Shown here: positions 5,545 through 7,761 of the stretch, piece after piece
Position numbering within the stretch: position 1 is the first letter of the stretch
Layout: each line of letters opens with the position of its first letter
Assembly (NCBI GenBank): GCA_016210245.1
Contig: JACQUR010000156.1
Coordinates: 1 to 7,761, forward strand
Source: Chloroflexota bacterium
GTDB lineage: Bacteria > Chloroflexota > UBA6077 > JACQUR01
Length of the DNA stretch: 7,761 bases
Reading direction: 5' to 3'
Position numbers and translations under genes: made by a program
The notes under the pieces: model-generated
Seen by the model: only the letters and a program-made list of their open reading frames with translations
What the model was told of the DNA's origin: nothing
Databases searched by the model: none

Positions 5545-6465
5545 GTGCCCGACCGTGCCTCGCTCGGGGGTTCTCCCGTTGAGCTGCTGGAGGTCCACCT
5601 TCCACTGCGGCCACTGCGCGCCGGCCCGGCGCCGCCGTCGCTCGGCGCCCACGCGCACGGCCTGGTGTTCGACCTGCTCGATCTCCCGCAGGTGGCCCCG
5701 GCCCTGGGCCGCGAGCTGCACGCCTGGCGGGGCCGGGCCGAGTTCACCGCCTCGGCCCTGCTCGACGTGGAGGGCAACCCCGCGGCGGAGGTCCGCCCGG
5801 ACTGGTGGTACTGGCTGCGGCTGGCCTTCCTGTCGGCGCGCACGGCGCAGGTCTGGCTCGAGCGGCTGGCCGCGTCCTTTCCGGCTCACGTCCACCTGGG
5901 GCCGGGTGCCCCGTTCCACCAGCCGGACGACTCGTGCTGCTGGGACTACGAACTGGGCTCGGACCCTCCGCCCACCTGGGCGGCGCGCTACGCCGACCTG
6001 GCTGCCGACCCGCACGATCGCTGGGCGCTGCGCTTCGTGACGCCCACGACCTTCCAGTTGCCGCTCGCGCGCTCCGACCGGCCGGCGTCGCCCGTTTTCT
6101 TGCCGCTGCCGGTCCCCGAGCAGGTGTTGAGCAGCCTGGCGGCCGGCTGGCAGGAGCTGGCACCGCCTGACCTGCGCGACCTGGCGGACCGGGCGCGGGT
6201 GCTGGCGCTGGCCGAGCGCATCCAACTCGGCCCCAGCCATCTCCAGGTGGCACCTGTGTCCCTGAGGAACAACCGGGTCGAGGTCGAGCGAGCGGCGTTC
6301 ACCGGGACAGCCGTCTTCGCGTACAGCCCCAGCCCCCACGTGCCTCGAGACGAGGACCAACGGCGGCGCCGGCTGCTCGGGGCGCTGCTGCGCTTTGGCA
6401 CTTTCGCCGGCCTTGGTGTCCAGAGCGCTCGAGGCATGGGCCTGCTGCGCGCCGATCCGTTCTGA
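5545..6465 (+). CDS. cas6: Cas6-family CRISPR RNA endonuclease
   Basis: As annotated, the protein has 306 residues. Cas6 cuts the array transcript in each repeat and leaves an 8-nt 5' tag. The N-terminal ferredoxin-like half begins VELLEVHLPLRP and includes ELHAWRGRAEFTASAL, where His59 is the likely catalytic His. The C-terminal half has WALRFVTPTTFQLP (residues 160-173), the 'F-TPT-F' signature of Cas6, and TGTAVFAY. The diagnostic glycine-rich RNA-binding loop, FAGLGVQSARGMGLL (287-301), lies near the end. The start is uncertain. GTG 5545 has GGGGGAG 6 bp upstream and places the N-terminus near the first family beta strand. In-frame alternatives are ATG 5515, ATG 5398 (AGGAGG 3 bp upstream) and GTG 5383; these add 10 to 54 residues without Cas6 character. 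The gene diverges from RT, so it is controlled apart from the adaptation operon. Its last codons and stop are copied downstream at 6520. Confidence 0.9.
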   Translation: MPDRASLGGSPVELLEVHLPLRPLRAGPAPPSLGAHAHGLVFDLLDLPQVAPALGRELHAWRGRAEFTASALLDVEGNPAAEVRPDWWYWLRLAFLSARTAQVWLERLAASFPAHVHLGPGAPFHQPDDSCCWDYELGSDPPPTWAARYADLAADPHDRWALRFVTPTTFQLPLARSDRPASPVFLPLPVPEQVLSSLAAGWQELAPPDLRDLADRARVLALAERIQLGPSHLQVAPVSLRNNRVEVERAAFTGTAVFAYSPSPHVPRDEDQRRRRLLGALLRFGTFAGLGVQSARGMGLLRADPF

Positions 6466-6555
6466 GCTGGCCTGCCGGCCAGCCCGCAGCCTGGGCCGGG
6501 CTGATCGCCAGGATCTCAAGCGCGCCGATCCGTTCTGAGCTGGCCTGCCGGCCAG
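6447..6555 (+). repeat. 36-bp direct repeat duplicating the cas6 3' end
   Basis: The 36 bp at 6447-6482 recur exactly at 6520-6555, 73 bp downstream. The unit begins GCGCGCCGATCCGTTCTGAG and so includes the last cas6 codons and the TGA stop. It ends with a small hairpin, CTGGCC-TGCC-GGCCAG (6467-6482 and 6540-6555). The copies may act as paired weak terminator-like hairpins, but no T-run follows either. A tandem duplication or slippage event is the simplest origin. Confidence 0.85.
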
Positions 6556-6612
6556 GTGGCGCTCTGTAAGATCGTGCCCCGGCCGGCCATAGTAATCGTG
6601 AGGGCTGGACTC

Positions 6613-6674
6613 TTATCCGAGCGGCGACCGTAAGGGAGCGGGGCTCCGCTCCCTCACGGTCGCCGCTCGGATAA
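6613..6674. repeat. 62-bp near-perfect palindrome
   Basis: Arms at 6613-6641 and 6646-6674 are 29 bp each with one mismatch, around a 4-bp loop (GGCT). The left arm starts TTATCCGAGCGGCGACCGT. It would form a very stable RNA hairpin or DNA cruciform. It lies in the gene-free 6466-6916 stretch between cas6 and the sigma-factor gene. No T-run follows on either strand, so a rho-independent terminator is only possible. It could be a repeat element or a transcriptional insulator. Confidence 0.9.
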
Positions 6675-6778
6675 AACTCCTCAGCTCACGCTTTACAGGC
6701 TGCTCAGGAGGTAGAGACAAGCAACGGCACTGGCGCACCAGGCCCACCATGTGGTACACTAGATAGGTACTGCGAGTA

Positions 6779-6807
6779 TTGACTGGTCCCAAGACATAGC
6801 GGGTAAT
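6779..6807 (+). promoter_or_regulatory. Candidate promoter of the sigma-factor gene
   Basis: TTGACT (6779-6784) is five of six to the -35 consensus. After 17 bp comes GGTAAT (6802-6807), four of six to the -10. A perfect inverted repeat, GCGGG-TAAT-CCCGC (6799-6812), covers the -10 and would suit an operator. Transcription from about 6815 would leave roughly 100 nt before the ATG at 6917. A second TACACT at 6755-6760 lacks a good -35. Confidence 0.35.
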
Positions 6808-6916
6808 CCCGCCGCCACCATCCGAATCTCCCGAGAGTTGCACACCGTTCAGGATCGCTCGCCCTCACGGCCGCGCGCACGGAGGACGGGCAAGACAACT
6901 CGAGGGAGGCCGAGCG

Positions 6917-7648
6917 ATGAGCGAGGTGGCGATTGGTGGCTGTTTCGGGCGGGAGTGGGATGACCGCGCGATCTGGGGGGCGCTGGAGTCGGGCGACCGC
7001 CCGCGCGTGGACGCGGCCCTGGCCGTGGTGGCCGGGCGCTACTGGGACCAGCTCTGCGGCTTCTACGCCACCCGGGCTGGCATGGCCGCGGCGCCGGACC
7101 TGGCCCAAACCGTGCTCCTGTGCTTCACCGAGAAGGCGCGGGCCGGCCGCCTGGCCGACAGGGGTGCGAAGGTCTGGACCGTGCTCGACCGTTTCGCCGA
7201 ATACATCCGGCGGGAGCACGCGCGCCGCTGGCTCAAGCGCTCACGCGATGTATCTGGCGAGAGCCTGGTCGACTTGGAGGACGACACCCCCGCCTGGGAC
7301 CCGCTGGACGAGCTGGCGGCCGAGGGCGAGACGGCGGCCTGCCGCCAGGCGGAGGATCGGGAGTTCTACCGCGCCTACCGCGCGGCGGTCTCCGGCCTGG
7401 CCCAACCCTATCGGCGGGTGTACGTGCTGCGGCACATTCGGCACCGCTCGCCGGAGGAGGTCGCCCAGGAACTGGGCCTCAAGCGCGGGACCGTGGACGT
7501 GTACTACAGCCGTGCCGTCGCCGGGGTGCTGCTACGGCTGGAGCAGACCCGGGCTGTGCGCAAGGCACAGGCGCGCAGCCGCGCGCGCGGGGCGGCCATC
7601 GCCGCTGGCCGTGGCCGCGCGCGCGCCAGGCACGATGCGGCAGCCTGA
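6917..7648 (+). CDS. ECF-like RNA polymerase sigma factor
   Basis: The protein has 243 residues. Residues about 40-110 fit sigma region 2: YWDQLCGFYATRAG, PDLAQTVLLCFTEKARAGRL, then a basic segment, EYIRREHARRWLKRSR, in the region 2.3-2.4 position. An acidic linker (about 115-148) follows. Residues 151-209 are region 4: YRAAVSGLAQPYRRVYVLRH, then a helix-turn-helix, SPEEVAQELGLKRGTVDVYY, then SRAVAGVLLRLE. Such factors direct RNA polymerase to the -35 and -10 of a small gene set. The tail (from about 211) is Arg/Ala-rich and may contact DNA or simply be disordered. The ATG at 6917 has GGGAGG 7 bp upstream. No anti-sigma gene lies in the window. It is 450 bp from cas6 behind a long palindrome and a possible promoter of its own, so it is probably independently transcribed. 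Its targets are unknown. Confidence 0.88.
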   Translation: MSEVAIGGCFGREWDDRAIWGALESGDRPRVDAALAVVAGRYWDQLCGFYATRAGMAAAPDLAQTVLLCFTEKARAGRLADRGAKVWTVLDRFAEYIRREHARRWLKRSRDVSGESLVDLEDDTPAWDPLDELAAEGETAACRQAEDREFYRAYRAAVSGLAQPYRRVYVLRHIRHRSPEEVAQELGLKRGTVDVYYSRAVAGVLLRLEQTRAVRKAQARSRARGAAIAAGRGRARARHDAAA

Positions 7649-7693
7649 GCCAGCGCCAGGGCCACACCCTCGTGGCTCCGCTGGTGAGGGGCC

Positions 7694-7761
7694 GGTCACC
7701 ACGGAGCCACGGAGAGTTTCTTATTGGTTCCCCTCCGTGTCTCCGTGGCTCCGTGGTGACC
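7694..7761. repeat. Perfect 22-bp inverted repeat at the window end
   Basis: Arms at 7694-7715 and 7740-7761 are exact inverted copies around a 24-bp loop. The left arm begins GGTCACCACGGAGCCACGG. A diverged piece, CGTGGCTCCGCTGGTGAGG, precedes it at 7671-7689. The 'ccacggag' units resemble a short repeat family seen in many bacterial genomes. It may end the sigma-factor transcript. The right arm stops at the window edge, so the true extent is unknown. Confidence 0.85.

Noticed and set aside
5419..6519. A 366-aa minus-strand open frame
   Set aside because: It is antisense to cas6, which carries clear Cas6 motifs.
6613..6843. A 76-aa minus-strand frame
   Set aside because: It runs through the 62-bp palindrome, has no ribosome site and has no recognisable protein character.

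Overview
The window is GC-rich DNA (by eye about two thirds GC or more). It holds the adaptation end of a reverse-transcriptase-associated CRISPR-Cas locus and, beyond it, a separate sigma-factor gene. GTG starts with clear Shine-Dalgarno sequences, an RT with cas1, cas2 and cas6, a WYL-type regulator, and several families of short interspersed repeats suggest a high-GC bacterium, possibly Chloroflexota. That placement is an inference from style, not from a marker gene.

Layout, left to right. Positions 1-832 are a CRISPR array of 12 copies of one 37-bp repeat (the first cut by the window edge) and 11 spacers of 33-39 bp. The repeat structure suggests that crRNAs are read from the minus strand, which makes 833 to about 1030 the leader. 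That stretch carries a plausible leftward array promoter overlapping a rightward -10 box for the next gene. Positions 1057-1899 (+) encode a WYL-domain protein, a likely regulator. Positions 1900-2180 are mostly repeats. Positions 2180-2407 (+) encode a 75-aa protein of unknown function. Leftward-transcribed RT (5344-4049), cas1 (3884-2904) and cas2 (2913-2629) form an adaptation operon. A low-complexity heptamer-repeat linker separates RT from cas1, and cas1 overlaps cas2 by 10 bp. cas6 (about 5545-6465, +) diverges from RT.

From 6466 to 6916 there is no gene, but there is a duplicated cas6 3' end, a 62-bp near-perfect palindrome and a possible promoter. Positions 6917-7648 (+) encode an ECF-like sigma factor. 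The window ends inside a perfect 22-bp inverted repeat of the 'cacggagccacgg' type.

How it fits together: Cas6 would cut the array transcript at the repeat hairpin and leave an 8-nt tag. Cas1-Cas2 with the RT would add spacers, possibly from RNA. The WYL protein is the natural candidate regulator. No interference (effector) gene is present, so the effector, most likely type III, must lie outside the window or act in trans. The most unusual points are a roughly 100-residue insertion in the RT palm between motifs A and B, the 7-bp tandem repeats between RT and cas1, a two-part motif shared by the two divergent promoter regions, and a sigma-factor gene beside an RT-type CRISPR locus.
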